Source: CAZADA01 sp964526675 (lineage in GTDB: Bacteria > Pseudomonadota > Alphaproteobacteria > Caulobacterales > Maricaulaceae). From it: DNA of 24,668 bases. Positions 15,840 to 24,668 of the stretch are shown one piece after another; position 1 is the first letter of the stretch, and each line of letters starts with the position of its first letter. Both the position numbers and the translations under genes were made by a program. The DNA is taken from assembly GCA_964526675.1 (NCBI GenBank), contig CAZGLY010000041.1, positions 1-24,668 on the forward strand, read 5' to 3'. The notes beneath the pieces were generated by a model that saw only the letters and a list, made by a program, of their open reading frames with translations, ran no database searches and was not told the DNA's origin.

Positions 15840-16502
15840 ATGATCAATCACGACCAGGTTTGGGCCGCGATCGACGCCCTCGCCCATCGCCTTGAGATGT
15901 CTCCGTCCGCCCTGGCGCGTCAAGCGGGCCTGGATCCCACGACCTTCAACCCCTCCAAACGCTTCGCGCCGTCAGGGGTGAAGGCGCGATGGCCGTCCAC
16001 AGAGAGCATCGCCAAGGTTCTCAACGCGACGGGCACGAGTTTTGAGGATTTCGCCGCCTTGGCGTCCCATGGCGCCGCGTCCGCGCAAGCCGCGCAAATA
16101 CCACTGGCGGACTTTGAGAGCATCACGGACGAAGCGCTGTTTGATGACGACGGCGCGCCTCAGGGGTCCCGGTGGCGGCGCGCGCTTGGCGCCGCCGATC
16201 CTGGGCGCGGCGCGTACGCGCTGCAGCTCACCACCAACGCGTTCGCGCCAGCCTATCGCCCGGGCGATCTCTTGATCCTCCGGCCCACAGGCGACGTGGA
16301 GGCGGGCCGCCGCGCGCTGGTCAAACCGATGCGCCGTCCGCCTATGGCTGTGGAGGTGCGCCGCAGCGGCGCCGCCGCGCTTTGGGTGTCGCCGCTGGCG
16401 GCTGTGTTCGCAGCACACGGCGGGCATGGCGAGCCGCCAGCGTTGCGGCTGGCGCGGGGGCAGATCGACTGGCTCGCGCGCATCGCTTGGGTCAGCCAAT
16501 AG
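15840..16502 (+). CDS. HTH transcriptional regulator with degenerate S24 (LexA/CI-like) domain
   Basis: This 220-residue cytosolic protein has an N-terminal DNA-binding helix-turn-helix around SPSALARQAGLDPTTFNPSKR (21-41) and RWPSTESIAKVLNATGTSFEDF. The start matches a well-known alphaproteobacterial family. The C-terminal half has the S24 peptidase-like fold: YRPGDLLILRP, then GRRALVKPM, ending QIDWLARIAWVSQ. In active members the nucleophile lies in a GDSM motif and the lysine 37 residues later in MAK. Here those positions read TNAF (Ala134) and MAV (Val171), so both dyad residues are missing and self-cleavage is not expected. It would then act as a constitutive or ligand-controlled repressor (inference). 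ATG 15840 has GGAG eight bases upstream; the ORF extends to 15810. Confidence 0.88.
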   Translation: MINHDQVWAAIDALAHRLEMSPSALARQAGLDPTTFNPSKRFAPSGVKARWPSTESIAKVLNATGTSFEDFAALASHGAASAQAAQIPLADFESITDEALFDDDGAPQGSRWRRALGAADPGRGAYALQLTTNAFAPAYRPGDLLILRPTGDVEAGRRALVKPMRRPPMAVEVRRSGAAALWVSPLAAVFAAHGGHGEPPALRLARGQIDWLARIAWVSQ

Positions 16503-16573
16503 CCAGCCGTCCACGCCGGGCTTGTGGCGGGCGGTCAACGCTCTGGCGCCCACCCCCGCCGTCCCACCGCCAG

Positions 16574-17302
16574 CTAAGACGGCGCCATCAACCGCCTCAC
16601 AGACGGGATCCGACAAAAGAGCCAAAGAACGCCTCGATAGGACAGGTATGAGACGACCATGGAGCCAAACACCATGGCGAGAAAAACCCAGATTTCTCTC
16701 GTAAACTCGAGCCTCGACAGATTGTCCAAAGCAGCGAATTCGATATCGCCGGATTGGCTCAGCAATTCTTCCACGCCATCGATCGGCGTGATGCGGTCAT
16801 CGCCAAGGATGGACACACCCTCGCCGTCGTCCGGCCAGCCGAATTCCTCTGAGAGTTCTTCCGGATCGTAAAAACTCCCATAGTCCGCCGAAAACGCCGA
16901 ACCAAAGGTGACGAGGCCAATGGCCTTCGCCGTGACAAATCCAGGAAGACCGCCGATCAGAATGGCGACGCTGGCGATGAGGACACGCAAGGCCCCAACC
17001 CCAAAGCCATCGCCGTTTTGAGCTGTAAGCCGGAGATAGCGGACTGTTTGAATAAACCAAAGGCCGCATAGAAAAGAAATCAGATAGATCTGAAACGCCG
17101 CCTTGCGCACGGCGGTCAGCGTAGTCAGCATCAGCGATGTAAAAGACGAGAAAATATTTCTCTCAGATCCAGGAATGATCGACAGACCAAACTCGGTCAC
17201 GCGAGTCATAAAGTCGGGTTCGGCAAGGCTTGCGCCCACGCAAAAGCCAAACAGCGACCCCGCCGACCGAACCGGCGTTTTCCAAAGCAGGCCTGCGGCC
17301 AT
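16574..17302 (-). CDS. Membrane protein of unknown function
   Basis: This 242-residue protein has three or four predicted transmembrane segments (about 68-90, 104-136, 203-229, and a weak one near 12-27). A soluble loop at about 137-200 is rich in Asp and Glu (DPEELSEEFGWPDDGEG). I recognise no family. Its DNA is clearly less GC-rich than its neighbours, and codons with A or T in the third position are common, which suggests a recent acquisition. The reading frame opens at TTG 17383, touching the typA stop. ATG 17302 or a GTG around 17320 is a likelier start, because the first 27 codons are Arg/Cys-rich. It is on the same strand as typA and convergent with the S24-like regulator. Confidence 0.65.
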   Translation of the reverse strand: MAAGLLWKTPVRSAGSLFGFCVGASLAEPDFMTRVTEFGLSIIPGSERNIFSSFTSLMLTTLTAVRKAAFQIYLISFLCGLWFIQTVRYLRLTAQNGDGFGVGALRVLIASVAILIGGLPGFVTAKAIGLVTFGSAFSADYGSFYDPEELSEEFGWPDDGEGVSILGDDRITPIDGVEELLSQSGDIEFAALDNLSRLEFTREIWVFLAMVFGSMVVSYLSYRGVLWLFCRIPSVRRLMAPS

Positions 17303-17379
17303 CGACCCAATGTTGAGCACCCCCACCCCCACAGTCCGCGCGCACACGCCACGAGCGTGTCGACAGCGGAAGTGGGACG

Positions 17380-19209
<1,830 letters not shown>

Positions 19210-19290
19210 GGTTCCCGCGGGGTCCGGCAAAACTCCCCCACGCTGTGCGCTGCAACGGCGTGAATGGCAAGGGCGCCGGCGCGACGCGCT

Positions 19291-21327
19291 CTATTCCAAC
19301 GCGAGCCGCACGCCCCCACGCACCCAGCGTCCCGGCGCCGGCAAGCCCAGCTGCGGCTCAATCCGAGCGTCGGTGAGGTTGTCAACGCGCACAAAGACCT
19401 CAAGCGCCGCCGGCCCGCGGCGTGGCGTGGCGAACGACGCCTCCGCGTTCACGCTGGTGGCGCGCGGCAGGGCGACAAAGCCGTCCTCAACCGCCGCGTA
19501 GGCGCGGCCGCGACGGCGCGCCTCCACCCGCACGCCCAAGCCCGTACGCGCCCGATAGACCGCCGCGATCTCGCCCAACAGCGACGGCCGCTCGGCGATG
19601 AAGCGCTCGTCGTCAACATCCCCCTTGTCAGCGCGGCGCCGCAGGTTGAGCACGCTGACATGACCGGTGAGGCTCAACGCGTCCGTCAACGCCAACGCGC
19701 CGGTGATGTCCGCGCCAAAGGCGCGCGTCCCGTTGAGGTTGATCCGCCGCCGACGCAGCGCGCCGTCGACGCGCACAGTCTCCTGATCGATTGTGTCATC
19801 GGTGATCACGCCGAAGGGCGTCGCGGTCAGCGTGATCCGCTCGCCGGCGTAGCGGGCCGACGCCTCCAGCTGCATCGCCGTCTCCGACGTCAGATCGGGA
19901 TTGAGCACGAAGCGATCGATCGCCTCGCCGAACAGTTCACGCTGGGTGGGCAGGCGCGGTTTGCGCCCCGCGGCCGCCGACAGCGACCAACGGTCTGTCG
20001 CACGCCACTCCGCCGCCGCAATAACGGACCAGGCGGCGAACCCGCCATCGCTGGGCCGGCCGCCCGTCTCCAGCGACTGCACAACGTCCCCGCCGGCGCC
20101 AAGCACGACGCTGACGTCACCCCGCACGGCCTCATACTCCGCGCCGAGGCTGTAGGTGCGCCGTCGAAACACGGCGTCCTCCGCCGACGTGAGCGCCTCG
20201 CCAGGCGCAAACGTCTCATCGATTTGCCGATGGCGCGCGTCTTGGGCGCTGACGGCGCCGCTGAGCGTGTGGGTCCCCAAAGACTGACGCGCGACGGCGC
20301 GGACCCCAAAGGCGCGATCCTGGTCGGTCTGACGATCCTCCAGTGTCGAATAGGCCTCTGACGCGAAGCTCTCAATCACTTGGCGGTAGCGTTGGCCCCA
20401 CGCCGCCACCGCCAGGTCGAAGCCGGCGCGCGCATAGCCTGCGTTCGCGACCGCGATCAGCGTCCGGTTCTCGGGGTAGCGCCAAAAGCGGGGCGGATCG
20501 ATCGCGGGATCCACCGCGCCTTCGGGGGCGATGCCGAACTGACTGTCGACGACGAGCGCCGTCGCCGAGACGGCCAAGGGTCCACTTTGATCAAACGCCA
20601 CGCGGACCAGACCGTTCGTCCGCTCCAGATCGGTGTTGGTGCGCAGGGCGTCGGGATCTTGGAAAAACGGCGGCGCGGCGTCCTCCGACAGAGGTTGCCC
20701 ATCGCGCGTCAGATGGCCCGCCGCGGCCACGACCTCCGCCGGGCCCTGCGCCGCGGCCCCAAGGGCGGAGGCGGCGCGCAACCCGCCCGCGCCCGCCTGC
20801 ACGTCGAACGCCGCGCGAGGGTCGAGGGAGAAGGACGCTGGCGACACCTCGATCACGCCGCCTGCGGTGTTCGCCCCATAAAGGACCGACGCCGGGCCGG
20901 AGGTGATGTGAATGTCCGACGCGGCACCTGTGGGAAACACATCGAGGTTGAGCCGGTTGTCCCAGGGGATGTTGATCGGCGCGCCGCCGAAGAACACCGC
21001 CGTTTGGCGCTCGCCGGCGCCGCGGAGGTAAACCAACGTCTCGCCGCGGGAGTTGGTCTGCACGGCCGCCGCCGGCGCAAACGCGAGCAGCTGATCGAGA
21101 CTGATCGCGCGGGTGGCGACGATCTCGGGTTCGTTGAACCCCACCAGAATCGCCCCGGCGCGCGCGCCCGCCAAGCGGCCCCCGGTGACAATGATCTCAT
21201 CAACGGGAGGGGCGACGGAGCCAGCCGCACCGGACGCGGGGCTGTCGGCCAACGTGCGTGTCGCGACGAGGTGCGCCGCCGCGGCGGCGATCAACGCCAC
21301 GCCCCAACGTCCCAGACTGCGCATCAT
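19291..21327 (-). CDS. TonB-dependent outer-membrane receptor
   Basis: This 678-residue outer-membrane receptor has a signal peptide (about residues 1-28). A short N-terminal segment with DEIIVTGG follows, then a plug domain (about 45-165) ending in TSGPASVLYGANTAGGVIEVSP, and a 22-strand barrel rich in alternating aromatic/polar strands. The C-terminus ends in VRLALE rather than the usual aromatic residue. Such receptors import siderophores, cobalamin, sugars or similar compounds with energy from TonB. The ligand cannot be named, and no dedicated binding protein, ABC transporter or riboswitch is adjacent. ATG 21327 is preferred over GTG 21339 because GGCGGAG is spaced about 11 bases before it. 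Confidence 0.92.
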   Translation of the reverse strand: MMRSLGRWGVALIAAAAAHLVATRTLADSPASGAAGSVAPPVDEIIVTGGRLAGARAGAILVGFNEPEIVATRAISLDQLLAFAPAAAVQTNSRGETLVYLRGAGERQTAVFFGGAPINIPWDNRLNLDVFPTGAASDIHITSGPASVLYGANTAGGVIEVSPASFSLDPRAAFDVQAGAGGLRAASALGAAAQGPAEVVAAAGHLTRDGQPLSEDAAPPFFQDPDALRTNTDLERTNGLVRVAFDQSGPLAVSATALVVDSQFGIAPEGAVDPAIDPPRFWRYPENRTLIAVANAGYARAGFDLAVAAWGQRYRQVIESFASEAYSTLEDRQTDQDRAFGVRAVARQSLGTHTLSGAVSAQDARHRQIDETFAPGEALTSAEDAVFRRRTYSLGAEYEAVRGDVSVVLGAGGDVVQSLETGGRPSDGGFAAWSVIAAAEWRATDRWSLSAAAGRKPRLPTQRELFGEAIDRFVLNPDLTSETAMQLEASARYAGERITLTATPFGVITDDTIDQETVRVDGALRRRRINLNGTRAFGADITGALALTDALSLTGHVSVLNLRRRADKGDVDDERFIAERPSLLGEIAAVYRARTGLGVRVEARRRGRAYAAVEDGFVALPRATSVNAEASFATPRRGPAALEVFVRVDNLTDARIEPQLGLPAPGRWVRGGVRLALE

Positions 21328-21458
21328 GGGAGAGGTCACTCCGCCCCAGTTCGGGCTCCGCGCCCACCTCGCCCCCCGGTGAATCTAGAGCGCCGCGAGC
21401 GCCCGCAGCAAGACGGTCCGTGCGCGGCGTCTAAGCGCACGGCGTGCGCACCGCGCGG

Positions 21459-22001
21459 TCAGTCCGGCGCGATCCCTTCTGGCGGATCAACGAGGATCAC
21501 CCCCGCGGCGACATCCACATGCGGGGCGGTGTCCTGGGTGAAGGGCAAAAACCACGAACCGCGCGCGCCGGGCGTCTGATGGATTTCCAGGAGATCCGCC
21601 GCGCCGAAATTCTGCACCGCCTTCACGCGCCCCAAATCGCGACCGCTTTGATCACGCACCGCCAAGCCCACCAAGTCGGCTTGATAGAACTCATCGTCCT
21701 CCAGCTCAGGGAGGCGCGCGCGCGCGACGTAAAGCGCGGTGGACTTGAGCGCCTCCGCGTCTTCGCGGCTGGAGGCTTCCGACACATAGGCTGCGAAACC
21801 GCCCTTGATGATGCGCCAGGACACCACGGTCAGGACGGTGTCGCCACGTTCGTTGAGAAATGGGGTGTAGTCGAACACGTCTTCCGGGACATCGGTGAAC
21901 GACTTCAGACGCACCTCCCCGCGCACGCCGAACGCCCCCGCCACAGCGCCGACCAGCACCAACTCGCCTGGGTCCGCGTCCTGCGGATCGGGCGCGCTCA
22001 T
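21459..22001 (-). CDS. rimM: 16S rRNA processing protein RimM
   Basis: This 180-residue ribosome maturation factor binds S19 and helps assemble the 30S head. The N-terminal RimM domain (VGAVAGAFGVRGEVRLKSFTD) and the C-terminal PRC-barrel (FYQADLVGLAVRDQSGRDLGRV...GVILVDPPEGI) are both complete. ATG 22001 overlaps the nnrU stop in the sequence ATGA, which favours translational coupling; an upstream extension to 22214 is a shadow of nnrU. In most proteobacteria rimM follows rpsP directly and precedes trmD. Here two genes intervene and a TonB receptor follows. Confidence 0.95.
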   Translation of the reverse strand: MSAPDPQDADPGELVLVGAVAGAFGVRGEVRLKSFTDVPEDVFDYTPFLNERGDTVLTVVSWRIIKGGFAAYVSEASSREDAEALKSTALYVARARLPELEDDEFYQADLVGLAVRDQSGRDLGRVKAVQNFGAADLLEIHQTPGARGSWFLPFTQDTAPHVDVAAGVILVDPPEGIAPD

Positions 22002-22582
22002 GGCAACACCGGAACCCCGATCCACATCGGATGGAGATAAGCCGCGAACACCCAAAACACGCCCGCGCCAACAGCCACGCCGACGGCGTCCCACATCAAC
22101 GGCGCCGCCGCGACGCTGGGTTTTTTCACCCCGGCCGCCCGTTCGCGACGGGCCACCGAAGCCCGATCCGCCCCCGCCCAGAGCAACAGCGCCACGAACA
22201 GAACCATCGACCACAGATCGCCATTGGCCAGCAAATGCGCCACAGCCCAGATCTTCACCGCCAAAAGCATCGGGTGGCGCACCGCCGCCTTAATCTTCCC
22301 CATCGGCAGATACGCAAGCACCAGGAGGATCATCGCCGGCGCCATCAGCGTCAGCGCCAGATGCCGCGTCCAAATCGGCGGAACCCACAGCGACACGAAC
22401 GGCCGGTTGGCGAACCCCCAGATGATCAGCAGAAAGCCGGCGAGGACGACCGCCGTCACGCCCAGCTTCACAGGACCAACGCCGAACCGCTCCACCCAGC
22501 GCGCCCGGCGCGCGGCCATCATCGGCACGCCATGGCCGCCAATGAATAGCATCAGCCCAGACAACATCGCCACGACGCCCAT
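21998..22582 (-). CDS. NnrU-family inner-membrane protein
   Basis: This 194-residue polytopic membrane protein has about five or six hydrophobic helices. The NnrU-family pattern is present: LMLFIGGHGVPMM at the N-terminus, ALTLMAPAMILLVLAYLPMGKIKAAVRHPMLLAVKIWAVAHLLANGDLWSMVLF in the middle. NnrU was first noted near nitrite/nitric-oxide reductase genes, but the family is broader and its biochemical role is undefined; it resembles isoprenylcysteine-methyltransferase-like membrane domains. ATG 22582 has GGGAGG seven bases upstream. Its stop overlaps the rimM start by four bases. No denitrification gene is present in the window. Confidence 0.88.
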   Translation of the reverse strand: MGVVAMLSGLMLFIGGHGVPMMAARRARWVERFGVGPVKLGVTAVVLAGFLLIIWGFANRPFVSLWVPPIWTRHLALTLMAPAMILLVLAYLPMGKIKAAVRHPMLLAVKIWAVAHLLANGDLWSMVLFVALLLWAGADRASVARRERAAGVKKPSVAAAPLMWDAVGVAVGAGVFWVFAAYLHPMWIGVPVLP

Positions 22583-22645
22583 GCTCTCGCCTCCCGAACC
22601 CGGCCGCCTCGCGCCTTGGCGCGACAACGGCATGTGTGATCGGGC

Positions 22646-23593
22646 TTAGAAACGCCAGCGGCCAAAGCCTGGCAAGAGCTTCGCGGCGGCGGCGCGACCC
22701 TGCGCCGCGCCCGCGCACTCCTCCAGGAAGGCGCGCATGGGCTCGAACCCATCCTGCCCGCCAAAGAGCGGTTCAGCCGACGCCAAGACCGCCGGATCCG
22801 CAAAGAAGCTGCGAAAATAGGGATCGCCTTCGAAGCTCCGCCAGCGCGCCGTCAGCTCCTCCACGGAGGGCGGGCGCTCCGTGCCGCTGAAGGAACTGCC
22901 GCCGCCATAGGTTGAAACCGTCTCCAGCGACGCGTCGTCGGCCTCAAAGCTCAGCGCCTCGGCGGCTTCCGCGCGGGCGGAGGGATCCGCCACAAAGTGG
23001 TTGTAGTTGATGATGATCGGATCCTCGAAGCCATGGGGCCCCCGCAGAGCCGCGCGCGCGTGCTCGAGCCAAAGATCCATGGTCATGCGGCGATACCAGC
23101 GCTGGCGGTTTTTGACGCGGGGCAGGAACTTCTTGAGCCGGCTCGCCACGACGTTCAGCGGGTCGCGCACAATGATCAGATCCCGACGCCGCGCGCTCGT
23201 CCCCACCCAAGCCGCGCGATGGCGGCGGAAAGCGGCGGTCTCCACCTCCGCCAGGCTGCGGTCCTCATAATTGTAGATCATGAGGTCCTTGGGCGCGTGA
23301 CGGCCCTCCGCCTCCGCACGATAGTCCAAGTCCGGAATGTTGGTCCGCAGCCAATGATCCGGGTTCTTCGCAATCCGCTCCACATGGAAAGGCGGGTGCT
23401 GGGGCCGGCAATCGTTCAAAAAGCAATACCGCCCGCGCGTGTTCGCCAGCACCCAGTTCATCACGGCGTGATGACCCGAGCGCTGCAGGGCGAACACACG
23501 CAGTTCGAGGGCGTTGTCCACGGCCGCACGGCGGGCCGGAGCCTCCGCGGACGCAGAGGCGCTCGCCGCAGGATCATCTGGCCGGTTCACCAC
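22646..23593 (-). CDS. Sulfotransferase-fold protein
   Basis: This 315-residue protein has the sulfotransferase P-loop-like element FALQRSGHHAVMNWV (Arg38-Ser39-Gly40, then His41-His42). The 3'-phosphate-binding motif IIVRDPLNVVASRL (Arg143 and Ser151) is typical of PAPS-dependent sulfotransferases. In many relatives the first loop reads RSGTT or RSGSS; here it is RSGHH, a variant I associate with a bacterial subgroup. The acceptor is unknown. The start is GTG 23593 with GGGGAG five bases upstream, although the frame opens at 23617. It lies between rpsP and nnrU on the same strand with short gaps, so it is probably co-transcribed with ribosome genes. Confidence 0.8.
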   Translation of the reverse strand: MVNRPDDPAASASASAEAPARRAAVDNALELRVFALQRSGHHAVMNWVLANTRGRYCFLNDCRPQHPPFHVERIAKNPDHWLRTNIPDLDYRAEAEGRHAPKDLMIYNYEDRSLAEVETAAFRRHRAAWVGTSARRRDLIIVRDPLNVVASRLKKFLPRVKNRQRWYRRMTMDLWLEHARAALRGPHGFEDPIIINYNHFVADPSARAEAAEALSFEADDASLETVSTYGGGSSFSGTERPPSVEELTARWRSFEGDPYFRSFFADPAVLASAEPLFGGQDGFEPMRAFLEECAGAAQGRAAAAKLLPGFGRWRF

Positions 23594-23641
23594 GGACGCT
23601 CCCCGAAGCCGCCGCACCCAGGCATGCGTTCCACGCCGGGC

Positions 23642-24268
23642 CTAAGCCTCAGCCGCCTCACCTTCCGCTTGGGCGTCGCCGTCCGAAGCGGCCTCGGCGG
23701 CTTGAGCTTTAGCGGCTTCGGCCTCCGCAGCGGCGGCGGCCTTCGCGTCCTCTTCAGCCTGGCGACGCGCTTCTTCCTTCTCGGCCTTTTCCGCGACGCG
23801 CAGTTTCGCCTTCTCGCCCGGTTCGCCTTTCTGGGGGTTGTTGCCGTGCGCCCAGGCGTAGAGCGGGCGCGCGCCCGACTCGCCTTCCGGCACCCGGATC
23901 AGACGCAAGCCTTCAAACGTATCCATCGGCGCGGCGGCCGCCTCAGCGCCCTCTTCGCTCTCGCTGTCGGCTTTCGCCAACGCGGCCTGGTGGGCGGCGA
24001 ACTCCGCGGCGTCGACTTCTTTCACGTGGATCTGGGAGAGGAACCGCGCCACGCGGTCGGTGGGCGTCGCGCCCTTTTTGATCCAGGCGTCGGCCTTGGC
24101 GGCGTCGATCACCACCCGCTCGTCGTGGTCTTTCGGCAGGAGCGGGTTGTAGCGGCCCACGCGCTCAATGTAGCGGCCATCGCGCGGCGCGCGCGCGTCG
24201 GCGATGACGATGCGGTAGTAGGGGCGTTTCTTGGAGCCGCCGCGGCTCAGTCTCATCTTCAGGGGCAT
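23642..24268 (-). CDS. rpsP: 30S ribosomal protein S16, enlarged
   Basis: This 208-residue protein has the conserved S16 core at residues 1-85: MRLSRGGSKKRPYYRIVIAD, GRYIERVGRYNPLL and the AWIKKGATPTDRVARFL block. Most bacterial S16 proteins have 80-100 residues, and alphaproteobacterial ones often carry a Lys/Ala/Glu tail. Here about 55 unusual residues (85-141), including DTFEGLRLIRVPEGESG and ARPLYAWAHG, precede a familiar NNPQKGEPGEKAK segment. A long Ala/Glu helix-like tail runs to residue 208. ATG 24268 matches family N-termini, with AGAAGGA rather far upstream (about 14 bases). It lies 35 bases after a small exported protein gene and is probably in one operon. Confidence 0.94.
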   Translation of the reverse strand: MPLKMRLSRGGSKKRPYYRIVIADARAPRDGRYIERVGRYNPLLPKDHDERVVIDAAKADAWIKKGATPTDRVARFLSQIHVKEVDAAEFAAHQAALAKADSESEEGAEAAAAPMDTFEGLRLIRVPEGESGARPLYAWAHGNNPQKGEPGEKAKLRVAEKAEKEEARRQAEEDAKAAAAAEAEAAKAQAAEAASDGDAQAEGEAAEA

Positions 24269-24303
24269 GGAGTTTTCGGGTCCTTCTCTTCTTTGTCCGT
24301 CGT

Positions 24304-24561
24304 TCAATCGTTTTGGGTCGATTGCTCAGCGCCACACGCGCTGAGAATTTTGGGCGGACAAACGACTTTGAGATCGTTGCGCCGATGGTTCCGCCCCGGC
24401 TTGAACGGGACGTCGCAGAACAACGACTCGCCGTCGTTTTCGGGAACGGTGAGGCGTTCATCCTCAGCACGCGCGGCGGGCGCGACCGCGGCGGCGAGGA
24501 GCGCCACGGCGTACAGCGTGCATCGGCCGCGCGTGTGTCTCAGTGCACGACCAGACGTCAA
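24304..24561 (-). CDS. Small exported protein of unknown function
   Basis: This 85-residue frame begins at TTG 24561, whose last two bases overlap the stop of the upstream gene (TTGA). It has a cationic N-terminus, a hydrophobic stretch (YAVALLAAAVAPAA) and Ala-Arg-Ala before Glu-Asp-Glu, a good signal peptide with cleavage near residue 32. The mature part of about 53 residues has three cysteines (49, 68, 76) and many charged residues. No family is recognised. The stop is 35 bases before the rpsP start on the same strand. The unusual start codon lowers confidence, but the signal peptide and overlap support a real gene. Confidence 0.5.
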   Translation of the reverse strand: MTSGRALRHTRGRCTLYAVALLAAAVAPAARAEDERLTVPENDGESLFCDVPFKPGRNHRRNDLKVVCPPKILSACGAEQSTQND

Positions 24562-24668
24562 TGCCGCCCCCCCGTCCTCTGACGCCGCAGATCGTCGAGA
24601 ATCTGAGCTTTGAGCGTCGCCTCGCTGAAGGCGCAGCCCTCCACCGGCGGCGGTTCAGGCAAGAAGCC
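24558..24668 (-). CDS. C-terminal fragment of an unidentified protein (runs off right edge)
   Basis: The reverse strand is open from the window edge for 36 codons to a TGA at 24558-24560. The peptide contains EPPPVEGCAFSEATLKAQ and ends in LRRQRTGGRH, with protein-like amphipathic character (ATLKAQILDDLRRQR). Its stop overlaps the TTG start of the small exported gene by the TTGA arrangement, so the two are likely co-translated. It is too short to identify; it does not look like the C-terminus of Ffh, a common rpsP neighbour. Confidence 0.5.
   Translation of the reverse strand, partial: GFLPEPPPVEGCAFSEATLKAQILDDLRRQRTGGRH

Noticed and set aside
19264..20361. Plus-strand frame of 365 codons
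   Set aside because: Antisense to the TonB receptor C-terminal barrel; no family features.
21340..21458. Possible riboswitch between rimM and the TonB receptor
   Set aside because: I see no cobalamin, TPP or other conserved aptamer core; the interval is short and GC-rich with only weak hairpins.
20380..21579. Plus-strand frame of 399 codons opposite the TonB receptor
   Set aside because: Arg-rich, motif-free and antisense to a clear plug/barrel receptor.
22997..24613. Plus-strand frame of 538 codons
   Set aside because: It runs antisense through the sulfotransferase, rpsP and the small exported gene and has no recognisable domain; rpsP identity is decisive.

Overview
The window is a gene-dense, GC-rich stretch of chromosome. 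It carries mostly housekeeping and accessory genes of an alphaproteobacterium. The pointers are a UrcA-family protein, an NnrU-family membrane protein, a PP_1105-type ATP-dependent DNA ligase, an alphaproteobacterial HTH/S24-type regulator and a long-tailed ribosomal protein S16. The order could be Caulobacterales/Hyphomonadales or Parvularculales, but I cannot settle this from the sequence. No tRNA, rRNA, CRISPR array, transposase or phage module was recognised. A 100-N gap (8159-8258) shows that this is a draft assembly.

Layout. 1-1197 (minus): the start of a lipoprotein gene running off the left edge, preceded by a secreted GH5 glycosidase. 1438-2795 (plus): an exported protein of unknown function and a TauE/SafE permease, convergent with a membrane-anchored PQQ-type sugar dehydrogenase/cytochrome c fusion (2802-4418, minus). 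4570-8078 (plus): ATP-dependent DNA ligase, MscS-type channel and a response regulator. Then comes the assembly gap, followed by a minus-strand FAD oxidoreductase. 9417-10983 (plus): AbrB-family membrane protein and a DCC-family thiol-disulfide protein. 10984-11477 has no convincing gene. 11478-12062 (plus): a UrcA protein, a strong hairpin and a 47-residue lipoprotein not listed among longer ORFs. 12067-13062 (minus): histone-deacetylase-like amidohydrolase, divergent from a MATE transporter (13155-14558), which overlaps pyrD tail to tail (14527-15708, minus). 15840-16502 (plus): a LexA/CI-like regulator that appears to have lost both protease residues.

16574-24668 (all minus): read in transcription order from the right edge, an unknown gene's C-terminus, a small exported protein, rpsP, a sulfotransferase-fold protein, nnrU, rimM, a TonB-dependent receptor, typA and an AT-richer membrane protein. 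The ribosome-related pair rpsP and rimM, normally adjacent and followed by trmD-rplS, is split here by two unrelated genes, and trmD does not follow. nnrU and rimM overlap by four bases, so rimM translation is probably coupled to nnrU.

No complete new defence or mobile system is visible. The items most worth a second look are the protease-dead S24 regulator, the gap bounded by two identical 55-mers, the enlarged S16, the split rpsP/rimM operon, an apparent non-canonical start in the AbrB-family gene, and the hairpin plus micro-lipoprotein next to the UrcA gene.
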